Source: Excoecaria cochinchinensis
Lineage: Eukaryota > Streptophyta > Magnoliopsida > Malpighiales > Euphorbiaceae
DNA length: 64,000 nt
Direction of reading: 5' to 3'
Assembly: GCA_947683425.1 (NCBI GenBank)
Contig: CANTUQ010000035.1
Coordinates: 6,805,001 to 6,869,000 of the forward strand
The notes below the pieces were generated by a model. It was not told the origin of the DNA, did no database searches, and saw only the letters and a list, made by a program, of their open reading frames with translations. Position 1 is the stretch's first letter. Every line of letters begins with the position of its first letter. Of the stretch, positions 45,935 to 58,938 are shown in pieces. The position numbers and the translations under genes were made by a program.

Positions 45935-47206
45935 GAATTCGAGATATCCCCAAACTGTTCGATGGGAAATTCTAAGCTAAACAAGAAAATAAAATTATAA
46001 AATAATAACTAAATATAAAATTGTTCATCAAGAAATTAAATAAGGGTGAATTTAATACTTAGGAAATTTTATCCTCACAAATGTAATTGGATACAGGTAA
46101 ATGTATATGAACATGAATTTCTAGATAACCCAACTAAACTTAAGCGTCCCATTCAAGAGCAAGCTATTCTAATCACAAAATTTCCCATTCTGGAGCAAGC
46201 CTCCTGATTAGTCTGAGCACGGGATCTCAAATCCTAGATTCTGAATTGTTTTCCCATTCCGGAGCCAAACAACTCATAAACCCATCTATTCCTCACTAGT
46301 CTGAACCTAATAGCATTAACACCACAATCCAACCTACCATTCCGGATTCAACTAGAAATTTAAATGCTAAAATTAAATGAACAAAGCATTTACACATATA
46401 ACAATTTTCGGATTTAGCTCCAATCATCATCATAAATGCATATATATCAAGAGAAATAAAAGAAATCACGAAAATATTCATTAAACCCAAATATCCAAAA
46501 TACAGAATACGATTCAAGATTCCTAAGCATGATTAACTACTATAAAATCAAGAATATAAACATTGAATAAAGAAAATCAAAGTTCAGAATACACCCTTGA
46601 TATGAGAGAAAATAGAACTTGAAGCTTCTTCTTCTTCAATCCATGAAATCTTTCTTGAATCCCAAAATTAAAGATCTAAACTAAATTACTCTAAGTTATT
46701 TACAAGCGAAATTGAGATTAAACTAAAATCTAGACTAAAAATATGAACGAAAACTGTGTTGTTGGTGAAAAAATAAAACCCTAAAATAAAAATCCCAGTC
46801 CCCCTTCGATCTGGAAAATCTGGTCTTTATAATCAATAAGTCACACGAAAGTCACAAAATCCTGACCACCGTGTGAAATTCTACTAGACACAATTTCCTC
46901 AAAATTTCCATTCCACACGGTGGTCACAAAAATATGACTACCGTGTGAAGTCTTTAATATCCTGCAGTTCTTCTATCACACGGTGGTCATAGAATCCTGA
47001 CCACCATGTTAATCGATCACACGGTGGTTAGAATATTTTGACCACCATGTGAAACACCAATTTCTTGCAAAAATAGCTAGAAAATCTCATTAAGTCACAT
47101 GAACTTGGATCTGGAAGAATTTAAACCAAAATGAACATAAATAAGACTTAAGACATGAAAATTCACCTAAAAATCATACAAAATAAAACAAAAAAGGGAC
47201 TTATCA

Positions 47207-47921
47207 CCATCCATAAAATCCACACCAATTCATACTTTTAATTTTCATAAAACCATAGGAAAGCAAAGAAAAACATACAACTACATTACTGACCTTTAAC
47301 TCCATTTTAACACTTGCAACCTAAGATTTTCATTTTAAAGATGAGAGCAAGAGGGAGGCAAAATTTTGGATCCATTTTTGAGGAAAGGGATGCCCTCTTT
47401 CTTCTTCTTTATGGCTGGCCACTTTGGCCAATTTGTCTGGCCAAAACTCATCTTTATCCCATATGAAGAATGTCAAACTCTCATCGGTTACCTTTTAAGA
47501 TTTTTATGCCAAACGTCCACTTTAATGCTTCATCCTATCTCTTATTCTTACTTTGACTCTTAATTAATTCATTCACATACATTAGCCCAAATACTTAATT
47601 AATTCCTTCAATTTTGTCCATCTAAGTTACAATTTAACAATTACCGATATACCTTTAACTTTATACTTAATACCGAACACGTCCTTAACTACATTTAATC
47701 ATTTCAATTACCCAATTTTGCATTTTGAGTCATGAAATTAATTCTTTTGATATAATACAAATCATACTTAACAAATTTCAACTTATCATACTTGCCAAAA
47801 CTTTCCATTAAATGACGATTTCATCCTCTTCGGTATTTTCACCCTAACTTCTGACACATTTGTTTCTTATTTCCCCCGAAATATTCCTTATTACTGTTAG
47901 GGTGTATGTTGGGTCATTACA
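47207..47921 (-). repeat. HostB 3' LTR fragment
   Basis: About 715 bp, ending on the plus strand as GGGTCATTACA (minus: TGTAATGACCC), a normal LTR start. It is cut on the left at the AT1 border. Assigning it to the same element as the gag at 61522-62890 is inference, based on strand and position around TK3. Confidence 0.55.
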
Positions 47922-47930
47922 CTATGACAC

Positions 47931-50492
47931 TGTAACACCCCCTTCCCATACGTAGGCGATCCCATCCGAGCAGGAGTGAGATGCCGTATGAGTAAAGGTA
48001 TCACCAAACAATAGCCAAGCAAAACATACATTCCTTCATAACATACATTCAGAAACACAGGATAATTAAAAACTTTACATGCAGAAAGCAAAAGCTGATC
48101 ATGCATTACTACAATAAACTATTACAATAATGATCTGATCAACTTGCTAAAACAAAAATAATATTACATATCCAAAATATAATTACAAATGCGAAAGCAG
48201 AAACAAAACTGATACAGAGAGTTCTATACAAAAAGAATTATCACTAATACAAAACTGAGCCCTACACTAAAACCCTTCTATGTTGGCTTGATGACGGTGA
48301 CTCCCTCAAAGCAAAACTCCTTCCGCACCTGCACGGGTAAAAACACCGTGCTAAGCGATAAACGCTTAGTGGGGAAACACACATAAATAATGGACGGCCA
48401 TTCACAATGGTCGTCAAGGTATAACACATTCACAATGGCAGAATGCAAAGGCTATAGCATAATCCATACAAACATGCTCATGTAATAAAGCCATACAATC
48501 AATATTTCATAATCATATTCATTCAGAGATAATTCAAAATACAACACATTGTTATACTCATTCAGATAATCCTTTTATAGCCAAATCAGATCAAGCAGTT
48601 CAAATAAACATTTAAAGAACACATGCTGACTCTAGATAGTGGATAACGAGTGTACAGACAGTACTTTCCGGGTACGAGCCCATTACAGACAGTACATTAC
48701 GGGTACGAACCGATTAAACCATTTTACTTTAACTTTCACAGATATTTTCAAAAGGGACCTTAAACAAGATCCAATATAGAAAAGGGTTCGCGAGGAACCA
48801 AACGGGGACCTGATCGGGGTCCAAACAGAACTATGGGCTGCAGCTAACAGACTCTATTAGGCATGCCTAACTATCCACTTACTTGACTCTAGCAGGTTAT
48901 GCATCAAACAGATCACATTTCAGAGTACAGAATAGTATTCATCAGAAATTCATGGTATTATGCATATCAAAGCATCAAACAGTAAGACATGCATCATACA
49001 ACAGTAAAGTCCATTCAGAAGAAAATACCAAATTCATTTCTGAGTTAAAAACTAGGAAATTTCAGAAAAACAAGCTGAACGGAGAAACGGGCGAGATTGG
49101 CTGGTCACAAGGCGTGACTGGCCTTCCCAACAGGCAGGTCACGCGACGTGACCGAGGGTCACGCGACGTGACTTGCTTGTTCCTCGCCGATCACGTTGCG
49201 TGATCTTCACAAATCACGCAACGCTCTCGCAGGTCACGGCGTGACTGGACGTCACGTCTCGTGACGAGCTATTCCCTCGTTGCGTGATCTTGCAGATCAC
49301 GCCTCGTCTTTGCAGGTCGCACGACGTGACCGAGGGTCACGTCCCGTGACTTGCTTCTCTTCAGCTGTTACGCGACTTGCCTTCCCTCAGCCGGTCACGT
49401 GGCGTGACGGGGAGTCACGACTCGTGACTGGCTTCATCTCAACTGGTCACGAGTTGTGACAGGCAGCCACAACCCGCGACCAGCCTCAAGCTGGCAGGTC
49501 ACGCGACGTGACCTAAGGTCACGTCTCGTGACTTGCCTCTCTTCTTGGCGAGTCGCGCAACAGCATCAGGAAAAACGGGATTTTTGACAGAACTCGATTT
49601 CCAGAATTTCCAGAACAATGAATTAAATCCAAATTTGATGAAAACCATACAAATCAATTCATACCTTTCAAGGAAGATCCCAAACAATTCAAACAACATA
49701 TAAACAACTCAAACCAGTATCCAGTCAACCTAATCAAGGGTATTTGCATTCAAATTCTTCAAGAACATATAAACCCTAAATTTTACAGTAAACTTAAAAT
49801 CACACAAAACACAATCACAAATTCCCAAACCTGGATTCTAAGCTTCTAACACTTAGCTCCACTAGGTCCAGCAACCTCTTTTCCCTTTGGATCACGAGGA
49901 GCTTCAGCTACACACAAACACAGCAAGAATATTCACAAAGAAAACCCTAAGTTAAATCTAAACTTAAGGAAGAAGAAGATGAAGTAAATGAAACAACTAG
50001 ATGAGAGACTTCAATTACTTACTAGAGAGGGTGCAAAGAGGAAATCAATTTCACCAATAAAACCTTGAATCAACAATACAGTACTTGAAATAAAGAAAAT
50101 GAAGAAGAAGAAAAGGAGTGAGAAAAGAAACGTAAATCTCTAAGTTCCTTTTCTTTCATTCCCTTTTCTTTTTCTTTCTTTATCCCAAATATGTATCAAT
50201 TTCCTATTGGTGAAACTAATCACTCACACCAAAATAACCTACACTACTCACACCTAAAACCCTCTTAACTTATGCATACCATACAATGGTATGAACACAT
50301 GCACATAAATATTTCTCACTTAATTAACACACTAATGCCATGTATGTACCCACATACTAACAAAACCCCAAAAGCATATATATATTACTAAAATACCCTT
50401 ATGAAATGCCGAACACATGCGAATGCTTACACATACAGACAGACAGACAGACAGACAGGCTCATTCTACTAGGGGGCAAATGGGGTGTGACA
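47931..50492 (-). repeat. TK3 3' LTR
   Basis: Double hairpin 48332-48369, AGGCATGCCT block 48851-48878, palindrome array about 49105-49560, (GACA)n at 50438-50458. Ends GGGGTGTGACA. Confidence 0.95.
49105..49560. repeat. Palindrome array in TK3 3' LTR
   Basis: About 15 GTCACG/CGTGAC dyads, for example GTCACGCGACGTGAC, with additional CTCGTGAC and GTTGCGTGATC variants. It is one 20-bp unit shorter than the 5' copy. Confidence 0.88.
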
Positions 50493-51831
50493 ACTCTCCC
50501 CTATTAATAAGAATTTCGTCCTCGAAATTCTCACCTGAACTGAATAACCGTGGATACTGAGCTCTCATCGACTCCTCTGGTTCCCAAGTCGCTTCTTCAA
50601 CTCCATGATGGATCCACAACACTTTAACCAAAGGAATCTGCTTACTTCTCAACTGCCTCACCTCTCGGGCTAGAATAGCTCGCGGTTCCTCATCATAAGA
50701 GAAGTCTGGCTGAACCTGGATATCCTGAACTGACAGAACATGAGAAGGATCTGATCTGTACCGACGAAGCATCGAAACGTGGAACACATCATGCAACTTT
50801 GCTAACTCCATCGGTAACGCCAATCTGTAAGCTACAGGTCCTACCTTAGCCAAAATCTCATAAGGTCCAATAAAACGAGGACTAAGCTTACCCTTCTTTC
50901 CAAATCGAAGCACTCTCCTCCAAGGAGAAACTTTAAGGAAAACCTTGTCCCCGATCTCAAAATGCACATCTTTCCTTTTTAAATTGGCGTAAGACTTCTG
51001 TCGATCCTTGGCTGCTTTCAAATTCCGCTGCACTACTCTGATTTTCTCTTCAGTATCTCTAACCAAGTCTGGTCCAATCATAGATCTCTCGGATAGCTCG
51101 GTCCAACAAATCGGAGTCCTACACTGACGACCATACAAAACCTCATATGGTGCCATACCGATGCTCGACTGAAAACTGTTGTTGTAGGCAAACTCCATAA
51201 GTGACACATATCTGTCCCAACTACCCGAAAAATCCAAAGCACAAGCTCTCATCATATCCTCCAGAATCTGAATGACTCGCTCTGACTGACAATCGGTCTG
51301 AGGATGAAACGCTGTAGTGAAGGTCAACCTAGTGCCCAAAGCTCTCTGTAACTCCTTCCAAAACTTGGAAGTAAACCTCGGATCCCGATCTGACACTATG
51401 GACAAAGGCACACCATGCAACCGAACTATCTCATCCACATAGATACTGGCCAATCTGTCCATGGAGTAGTCCACTCTAACTGGCAGAAAGTGAGCTGACT
51501 TCATAAGCCGATCCACAATAACCCAAACCGAATCGTGCTTCGTCTGAGTCAAAGGCAAACCAGAAACAAAGTCCATGGCGATATCATCGCATTTCCACTC
51601 AGGAATGGATAAAGGCATAAGCAAACCCGAAGGAACCTGATGCTCGGCCTTTACCTGCTGACAAGTCAAGCACTTGGAAACAAAATCCACTATATCACGC
51701 TTCATACCGGACCACCAATAGAATTGCTTCATGTCTCTATACATCTTCTCACTGCCCAGATGCATAGTAAAAACTGAACTATGTGCCTCATTCATAAGCT
51801 GTCTCCTCAAATCCTCAGACTCTGCACACAC
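50493..51831 (-). pseudogene. pol: TK3 integrase and chromodomain segment
   Basis: Begins after a frameshift near 51825 (a missing base in the region equal to RLCVPES). It shows the H-H-C-C region (HSSVFTMH, CLTCQQVK), MDFVSGLP, SDRDPRF, a core motif reading HPQTDCQSERV (usual Gly changed to Cys), the GPY/F module (PRFIGPYEIL), and a chromodomain with IPLVKVLW and EEATWEPEE. The frame passes through the hairpin and polypurine tract into the LTR. Here the LTR starts TGTCAC rather than TGTAAC, so the usual stop is lost and the frame reads on to 50461. Confidence 0.93.
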
Positions 51832-52442
51832 AAACGATCTCTGAACATAAGTACCTCATCCTGAACTGAGAACTCTGACTGCTTACCCGATCTAACCTCA
51901 TGCACAATCCGCTGAAGTCTCACATCATCTCTCTGAGCATCCACTATCGTCTGTCTCAATGTAGGCTTCACACGCAACTGGGCAAGCAAAGCCCCATCAG
52001 AACCAAATCTCCATCTAAATCGCCTCAAGAACAAAGCTGAAACTGACTTCCGACTCAAGGCATCGGCGACTACATTAGCCTTACCAGGATGGTAATCCAC
52101 AATGCAGTCGTAGTCCTTAAACAACTCAAGCCATCTGCGTTGTCTCATGTTCAACTCTTTCTGTGAAAGGAAGTACTTCAAACTCTTGTGGTCCGAGAAG
52201 ATCCTACACTTTTCCCCATACAGGTAATGACGCCAAATCTTCAAGGCAAAGATCACAGCTGCCAACTCTAAATCATGCGTCGGATAGTTCTTCTCATGTG
52301 GCTTCAACTGACGAGAAGCATAAGCCACTACTTTTCCTTCCTGCATCAGCACACATCCAAGACCAACTCCAGAAGCATCACTATAAATGACAAACTCCTT
52401 ACCCGAGATGGGTTGAGTAAGGATAGGAGCCTCAACAAGCAA
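51807..52442 (-). pseudogene. pol: TK3 RNase H segment
   Basis: Contains LVEAPILTQPISGKEF, YSDASGVGLGCVLMQ, ELAAVIFAL, FSDHKSLKYF and NVVADALSRK: a complete RNase H plus tether. Bounded upstream by a Glu-to-stop change (TAG at 52445-52443, where TK1 reads RLKELL) and downstream by the frameshift. The intact YSDAS shows what TK1 lost at 8731. Confidence 0.92.
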
Positions 52443-53003
52443 CTACTTTAACCGATCAAAACAAGACTGACACCTGCCTGACCACTCAAATCTGACTCCT
52501 TTCCTCAACAATCTAGTCATCGGAGCAGCAATCACAGAAAATCCCTTAACGAACCGACGGTAGTAACTTGCTAAACCAAGGAAACTCCTCACTTCCTGAA
52601 CATTTCTAGGCGCTTTCCAATCAACAATCGCCTCTATCTTGGCTGGATCTACCTGAATACCTCTAGCTGAAACAATGTGACCCAAGAATGATACTTCTCG
52701 AAGCCAGAAATCACACTTGCTAAGCTTAGCAAACAACTGATGCTCTCTCAACATCTGAAGAACTAATCTGAGATGCTCCTCATGCTCACTCTCATCCTTG
52801 GAATACACCAAGATGTCATCGATGAACACTACTACAAATCGATCTAAGTATGGCCAAAACACACGATTCATCAGATCCATAAAAGCCACTGGAGCATTTG
52901 TCAAACCAAATGGCATCACAAGAAACTCATAGTGACCATACCTAGTCCGAAATGCAGTCTTCACCACATCAGCATCCTGAACCCGTAACTGATAGTACCC
53001 TGA
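52443..53003 (-). pseudogene. pol: TK3 reverse transcriptase, C-terminal part
   Basis: From the stop in KIDL(stop)SGYYQL to CFDRLK. Includes MPFGLTNAP and the catalytic FIDD in VVVFIDDILVYS. The thumb and connection (FLGHIVS, EVRSFLGLASYYRRFV) are intact. Confidence 0.92.
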
Positions 53004-53564
53004 TCAAAGATCTATCTTGGAGAAGACACCCGCACCTCGAAGCTGATCAAACAAATCTTCAATCCTAGGCAGTGGATACTTATTCTTCACTGTAACTTTA
53101 TTAATCTGCCTGTAATCAATACACATCCGCAATGATCCATCTTTCTTCTTGACAAACAGAACTGGAGCTCCCCAAGGAGATATGCTCGGTCTAATAAACC
53201 CCTTATCCAATAACTCTTGTAGCTGAGATTTAAGTTCCCTCAACTCTACAGGAGCCATCCGATAAGGTGCTTTCGAAATAGGTGCTGTACCTGGCATAAT
53301 CTCAATGGACAACTCAACCTCTCTCTCAGGAGGCAAACCAGGCAACTCGCTCGGGAACACATCACTAAACTCCCGCACTACAGGAATGTCCTCAATCTGA
53401 ACCTGATCCCTCCTGGAATCTAACACAACTGCTAGAAAAGCCTCACAACCTTTCCTGATAAATCTCTTAGCTTGCATCGCAGAAATAACATTATTCAACG
53501 AACTAGCACCCAAACCTTTCAAAAACACAAGAGACTGACATCTATCTCGAAGCACAACTGTCTT
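53004..53564 (-). pseudogene. pol: TK3 protease end and reverse transcriptase start
   Basis: Starts in VVLRDRCQS right at the soloP1 insertion and runs through AKRFIRKGCEAFLA, FPSELPGLPPEREVE, RMCIDYRQIN and KIDL. It ends at TGA (53006-53004) where TK1 has Arg: CGA to TGA, the change expected from methyl-CpG deamination. Confidence 0.92.
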
Positions 53565-54689
53565 TATCACACCCCAAAATGGCCCTGGTCGGAATGTGCA
53601 TGCTAAGTCGGGATCGGAAGGGTATTTCGGTAATTGTGTTTGAGAATTTGGAATGTTAAGGACCTAATTGATAAGATAATTAAGTTTGTTAAGAAAAGAA
53701 ATGTGTAAGTGGGTAAAGTGTAATTTGTCTAAGGACTAAAGAGCATTAAGACAAGATATTTATTAAGGAAAGGTTTGGGTGCATATGAGGGTATGGTACT
53801 TTGATTTGGAATGTTGAGTGGAGTTTGGGGTCCAATTGGATGTTGCCAAGTGGACTGTTAGGTGGGCAGTGAATGGGGAAAAGAAGAAAAGAAAGTGGAA
53901 GAGAGAGGGAACACAGATTTTCATTCCCGTTCCCCCTCCTCTCACGCTTTCCCTTCTTCTTCTCTTCTCCCTTCCTTGCTTTTCCTTTCTTTCTCTATTG
54001 GCTTGGATTTGTGTGGCTTGGATTGTGATTTTGCTTGAGGAGGTAAGTTAGAATTAACGTTCTCCTGTTCTTCTTCTTCTTCTTCTTCTTTATCTGGTTT
54101 TATCTTCAGTTAGGGTTTGGACTAAGGGTTGTGGGTTTTGTTTGTGCAAGCTTGGGACTGTAAGAAGAAGCAAAGTAAAGGCAAGGCAAGGATTGAGGAG
54201 TGAAGCTGGAAGCTGTGTTTTTGGAACGTGATTTTGAGGTTTGGGAGCTTTGCTTACTTACTGCATGTGAAGTTTTGTGTGTTTTTGCCCTATTTCTCAC
54301 TAGGCATGTAAATGGGTTTGCATTGTTTAATTTCCGGAATTTGGTATGTTTTGGAATGTGTAATGCATGATTTATGTGTGTGGATGTGTTAGCAATGCAT
54401 GATATGAATTGAATTGAAATTTCTGAGTTTGGGTTTGAACTTACTGTAATTGTTTTTAGGGTTTATGTTCTTAATTGGATTAACTATGTTATGCATGGTT
54501 TTGATTGTTGAATTAAGTTGCAATTATCTTGTTTATGCTGTTTGGGACATCAATTGAAAGGTAAGATGAGTTCTGGAGGTGTTTGAATTAGATTGGAAAT
54601 AGTTTTTATCGAGTTCTTTGATTTTCTGGAAAAGGATGGAAATCTGCAGGTTTGCGATTTCGGGAAAGAAGAAGAGGGCAAGAGAAGTA

Positions 54690-54820
54690 GCTCACGTTAC
54701 GTGAGCAAGGCTCACGACGTGAGCAGATTGCTCACGTTACGTGAGCAATGCTCACGACGTGAGCAGATTGCTCACGAGGCGTGAGCTATGCTCACGAGGC
54801 GTGGGCAACCCTCACGTTCT
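54690..54820. repeat. Palindrome array in soloP1 (CTCACG...CGTGAG)
   Basis: Six to seven dyads in 130 bases alternating GCTCACGTTACGTGAGC and GCTCACGACGTGAGC with GCTCACGAGGCGTGAGC, spacers of 4-6 bases. A compact array, different in sequence from the soloM2 array. Confidence 0.88.
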
Positions 54821-55805
54821 GTTTTGCTTCTGTTTTTCCTTCCCAAGTGTCCGGTTTTTATAAAATGGTTTTCAAAAGCTTTTCAGGGTATTTTCCTCTA
54901 CTGTGTTTTATATTATCTTGATGACATGACTGATTATTCCAATTTATTTGGTATTAATAATATGTTATCTAAGATAAGTTATATGTGGTATTTTTGAAAT
55001 AGTTTTGGATTATAGTGATTCTGTTGAATGGCCGTGGGTTTTTTTAACAGTATGGTTTGGACTTTAATATGCTTATTATTGTGATATGTATTTCACGTCA
55101 TATTCTGAATGCGAAGGAATTATGAATAATGACTTTCTGATTGTTTAAGTCCCAAACATGCTCTGTCTTAATGTGAATTATGCTATGCATATCTTAGTCT
55201 GTTTCTTCTTTAAGGATAATTTGCTATGCTTAAGTTTATGCTGTAACTTTCCTCGATTATGATGATGCGTCCTTGGTCTTTAGCATAATATGATTCAACA
55301 TGTGTTCCTGTTATGCTTTAGAAAGATGAATAGTGCTGATGTTATCAATTGAGTTATCGCATGCTCCAGTACTTGACTTGTATGAAGTATGATTGGCATC
55401 CTGCTATGCCAGACTTATTGAATATTATGGCTGATGTCGGAATACATTGTTATGCTTTAGCCTGGGAACTCAATGTGTTAGGTTAAATGTAATTTGGAAT
55501 ATGCATGATTTATGCTTAGTATCTTCGCCTAATGCATGATTAAGACTTTGTGTTGATAATCATTGGTATGATAGTGTTTCTATACCTGATTCTTGGCATG
55601 CTTTAGAACATTGTTTAATGTTAAAATATATGGACTGTATTATGTTTGGCAAAGGGAATTGTATGAGATTTGATCAACCTTATGAGCATTTTATATGTCT
55701 ATTATACTCTGATTTATGCATGATGTATATATTCATATATATATTTATGCGTTGTGCGATTAAAAATGTGTATTGTTTGATGCATGACCTGCGAGAGTCA
55801 GTCTA

Positions 55806-56029
55806 GTGGATAGTTAGGCATGCCTAATAGAGTCTTATGTAGCTGCAGCGCCCTTCGAACGTTTGGACCCCGATCAGGTCCCCCGTTTGGTTCCTCGCGA
55901 ACCCCCCCCCCCCCATCTGTACGGATCTTCGTGATCCTTTTTAATTTATTTGGATCGGGTTAAGATCCCCCATCAGTGAAATGCTTTGTGACAAAATAAA
56001 ATGGTTTTCGATTGGTACCCGTAAGGTAC
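55806..56029 (+). promoter_or_regulatory. AGGCATGCCT block and hairpin run, soloP1
   Basis: Block at 55806-55833; stems GGACCCCGATCAGGTCCC (55865), GGTTCCTCGCGAACC (55889), GGATCTTCGTGATCC (55923), GGATCGGGTTAAGATCC (55952), GGTACCCGTAAGGTACT (56014). Compared with TK1, several stems change on both sides and keep pairing. Confidence 0.7.
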
Positions 56030-57284
56030 TATCTGTACACTCGTTATCCACTATTGTGAGTCAGCAGGTGTTTTATTGGTTTCTGTTATTTTGAAATAAC
56101 CATAAGAGAGTGATATCCGTTTGAGCATGTTAAGGATTTCAGGAATCAGTTATTTGTATTTGAATGTGACTATGGGTTTTAAATGTATGTCTGTATTATG
56201 TCAGCATGATTTTATAGTTAACATGATTATCTGTACTTATCATATGATTTGTTATAAGTTTCTGAATGCTTTGAAATGATTCGACTGATGTATTTAAGTA
56301 TATGACTTAAGCATAGTTTCGTTATATATTAGCATGTGAATCAAAGCAGTTATGGCGGTAAGTATGTAATGTTTAACTGTACTTTCTGCATGATGATGAT
56401 ATGAATGTGATGTTATGTACTTATGCTTTCAGTCTCAGATTTTAGGGTGTTTCGCATGATATGTTATATATATTAGAGTTGCGCAGCGGTATTGTGACTT
56501 CGCATGGTAAGATGCTATCATTTGATACCCATGTAGGTTTATGCATGAGTTATAGTATGTAGTTCGGCATGATGATATTTGTATCGTATATTGTATGATG
56601 TATGTATTGGTATATCCTGGACATGAGTTTATGGTCTGTTTGTGAGTTATCGATTGAATGCCTTTATTGTGCAGCCTGATTAGTGATATGTTTTGAATAT
56701 CTGCATTTGTCATCTGAATGTGTTTTGCCTTGACGACCATTGTGAATGGCCGTCCATATTCTTGTGTGTTCTCCCCACTAAGCGTTATCGCTTAGCACGG
56801 ATTTCCTTCCCGTGCAGGTGGCAGGTTTGGTTCTGTTCGAGTCGCGCTTCTGCAAGGTCGGCCACGTAGGAGTTAGAAGTTCTGTATTTGGTTCAGCTTC
56901 TGTATTTCAGCTTTTGTAATTCTGTAGTATTGTATATGTATTTAATTATGTTTTAATCTTGAGTTTTCTTTTGGGAATGTAATAGTTAGTATGTCCTTAT
57001 GTTTAGTTATTCCTTTGTTTTATTATTTCACTTATGCTTCCGTTGAATGGTCATTAGGTATGCCTTTGTGTATGCTTCAACTTAGTGTCTGTGTGTGCAT
57101 AAGTTATTGCATGATTAGTCCGTGCCTGCAGGTAAGGTAAGTTTTTAATTAATCCGTATTTATGTATGCATGTTCAGTATGACTGTGTGCATCCGCTTTG
57201 TGCATGTGTATATCTGTATATGTGAGCGTCGTGTAGCGCGTCTGTCGGCGTCCTTCCAACGGGGACGGCGATGGGGGTGTTACA

Positions 57285-58816
57285 GTCTTCCTATGGCAAT
57301 CAACTACAGCCCGATGCTTACCTAACCAGTCCATACCCAGAATCAGATCAAACTCTCTGAAAGGTAACTCAATCAAATCCGCAGGAAGCACAACTCCCTC
57401 AACAATCAGAGGACAACTCCTAAAAACTCTACTCACACTGACACTATGCCCTAATGGACTGGTCACACAAATCTCATAATCTAACTGATTAACAGAATGC
57501 AATTTATCAACAATTTTATCCGTGAACAAATATGAGTGTGTGGAACCAGGATCAATTAGAGCATACAACTCAGTGTCATGGAGTAGGAACTTACCAGCAA
57601 TAACATCAGTCGCATCCTGCTCATCTCTGGCTCTCATAGCATAAGCTCTAATGGCAGCCTGAGGAGGACGCTCAACAGTCTCAGATGCAGCTCCATCTCT
57701 ATGCCGACCTCCTCGACCTCTACCTCGGCCTCTACCACGAGTAGCCTGAGAAGCATTCGAACCAACCCTACTAGCTCCTCCCTGAGGTCCTGAATCCTCA
57801 ATCGACTGGGGACAACTAGCCACACGGTGCTCAGTGCTCCCATATCTAAAACATTCCCCAGTGAGCCACCTACACTTACCCCGGTGAGCCTTGCTACAAT
57901 TCTCACAAATAGGTATGGCATCAGATTTACCTCCCCTACCAGAACCTGACATAGCTGCAGAACCCTGTCTTCTGCCTCTAGAAGCTAGACCAGAAGATAA
58001 TTCATCCTGTGGGTTCCTAGATCTCTTACCCGCTGACGATCCTCCACGAGAAGAACTCCTCCTCTGAGCTCTCTCTCTCAAGACAGTCTCTGATAACTCA
58101 GCTCTCACAGCAGCCTCTACAATCTGGTAATAACTGACCCCAGGTATGCACATCAGAGAAATCAAAGCAATCTTCAAAGACTCATTTAACCCAGCCTCGA
58201 AATGCTTGCATCTAAAGTCATCAGTCATAACTCCACGTGGGGCATAGCGAGATAACCTATTGAACTCTTTCTCATAATCAGCTACTGATATAGCCCTCTG
58301 CTTCAAACTCAAAAACTGTGCCCATCTCGCATCTCGATAAGTCTGAGTAATGTACTTCTTTATGAACTCACCCTCAAAGAACTCCCAGGTAATCGGATCC
58401 GGTAACTGAGGATGCCTGCAAACTAACTCCCACCATTCAAAAGCAGACCCCTGTAGAAGAGCTAATGCACACTCTGCCTGCTGGTCGGGAGGACACCGAA
58501 TCTCTCTCAAGGCACGCTTCACTTTGTCTAACCATCTCTCTGCGATCTCGGACTCATTCAAACCAGTACCATAAAAATCCTCAACTCCTGGCCTTCTCAA
58601 ATTCTCCATAGGTGCTCTAGGAGCAGTCACTCTCTCCAAAACCCTAGCCATGTCCTGATGCAGTCTAAACATAGCCTCAAAGGGCATGGCTGCGGCCTTT
58701 GGCTGGACCTTAGCATGCTGAGCCGACACAGTAACAGAAACAGACTGATCTACAACTGGAGGATTCACACTCTCGGCGGATTCCTCCCGCGCACCATGAG
58801 CAGAATTAGAAGCCAT
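57285..58816 (-). pseudogene. gag-pol: TK3 Gag and protease segment
   Basis: ATG at 58816 (MASNSAHGAREES). Gag capsid blocks VTAPRAPMENLRRPG, LALLQGSAFEWW and FFEGEFIKKYITQ are followed by a basic, RGRGRGRGG-type linker. The zinc knuckle reads CFRYGSTEHRVASC: the second Cys is Tyr, so this Gag could not bind zinc normally. Protease has ALIDPGSTHSYLF and ILGMDWLGKHRAVVDCHRK. It is cut at about 57290 by soloP1 and rejoins at 53564. A downstream frame into soloP1 to 57149 is not element protein. Confidence 0.94.
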
Positions 58817-58921
58817 CTAAACAAACAAGAAACAACCGTATCAGCCAACACAGATCTAGACACATACACATCTAAGAAACTCAAAAAAATCACAATAACA
58901 CCCAGAAACGCCTAAACCTAT

Positions 58922-58933
58922 GCTCTGATACCA
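58922..58933 (-). other. Primer-binding site, TK3
   Basis: GCTCTGATACCA (minus: TGGTATCAGAGC), five bases from the LTR border at 58939. Confidence 0.93.
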
Positions 58934-58938
58934 CTAAC

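Larger units (their letters stand above)
41483..47206 (-). mobile_element. AT1: Athila/Tat-like fragment, minus strand
   Basis: On the minus strand, an LTR (47206-43027, broken by soloM3) ends at GGTGTTTAGTAAG-type sequence and is followed by TTTTTGGCACCATTGC and GGGGAA. This is close to the TTGGCGCCGTTGCCGGGGA signature after the LTR of Athila/Tat-type Ty3/gypsy elements (recall of the family, not a search). About 1.5 kb of interior remains, with two short ORFs, then it is cut by the LARD-B end. No pol is present. Lineage is tentative. Confidence 0.6.
43027..47206 (-). repeat. AT1 5' LTR (interrupted)
   Basis: 43027-43146 plus 45940-47206, about 1.39 kb net. Minus-strand ends are TGATAAGTCCC and CACCGATCA. 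Contains (46850-47060) four CACACGGTGGTCA/TGACCACCGTGTG dyads. Confidence 0.6.
53565..57284 (+). mobile_element. soloP1: solo LTR of the soloM2 family inside TK3
   Basis: 3720 bp, perfect TSD GTCTT (53560-53564, 57285-57289). Starts TATCACACCCC (canonical TG decayed to TA) and ends GGGGGTGTTACA. Order: pyrimidine-rich stretch (53930-54000), GTAAGT donor-like site at 54043, palindrome array (54690-54820), AGGCATGCCT block (55806-55833), hairpin run (55865-56029), double hairpin (56778-56814). C homopolymer at about 55903-55914. Confidence 0.93.

Noticed and set aside
55903..55914. C homopolymer as a functional G-quadruplex site
   Set aside because: Single run of about twelve C, absent in related LTRs; more likely slippage or sequencing error than a structured element.
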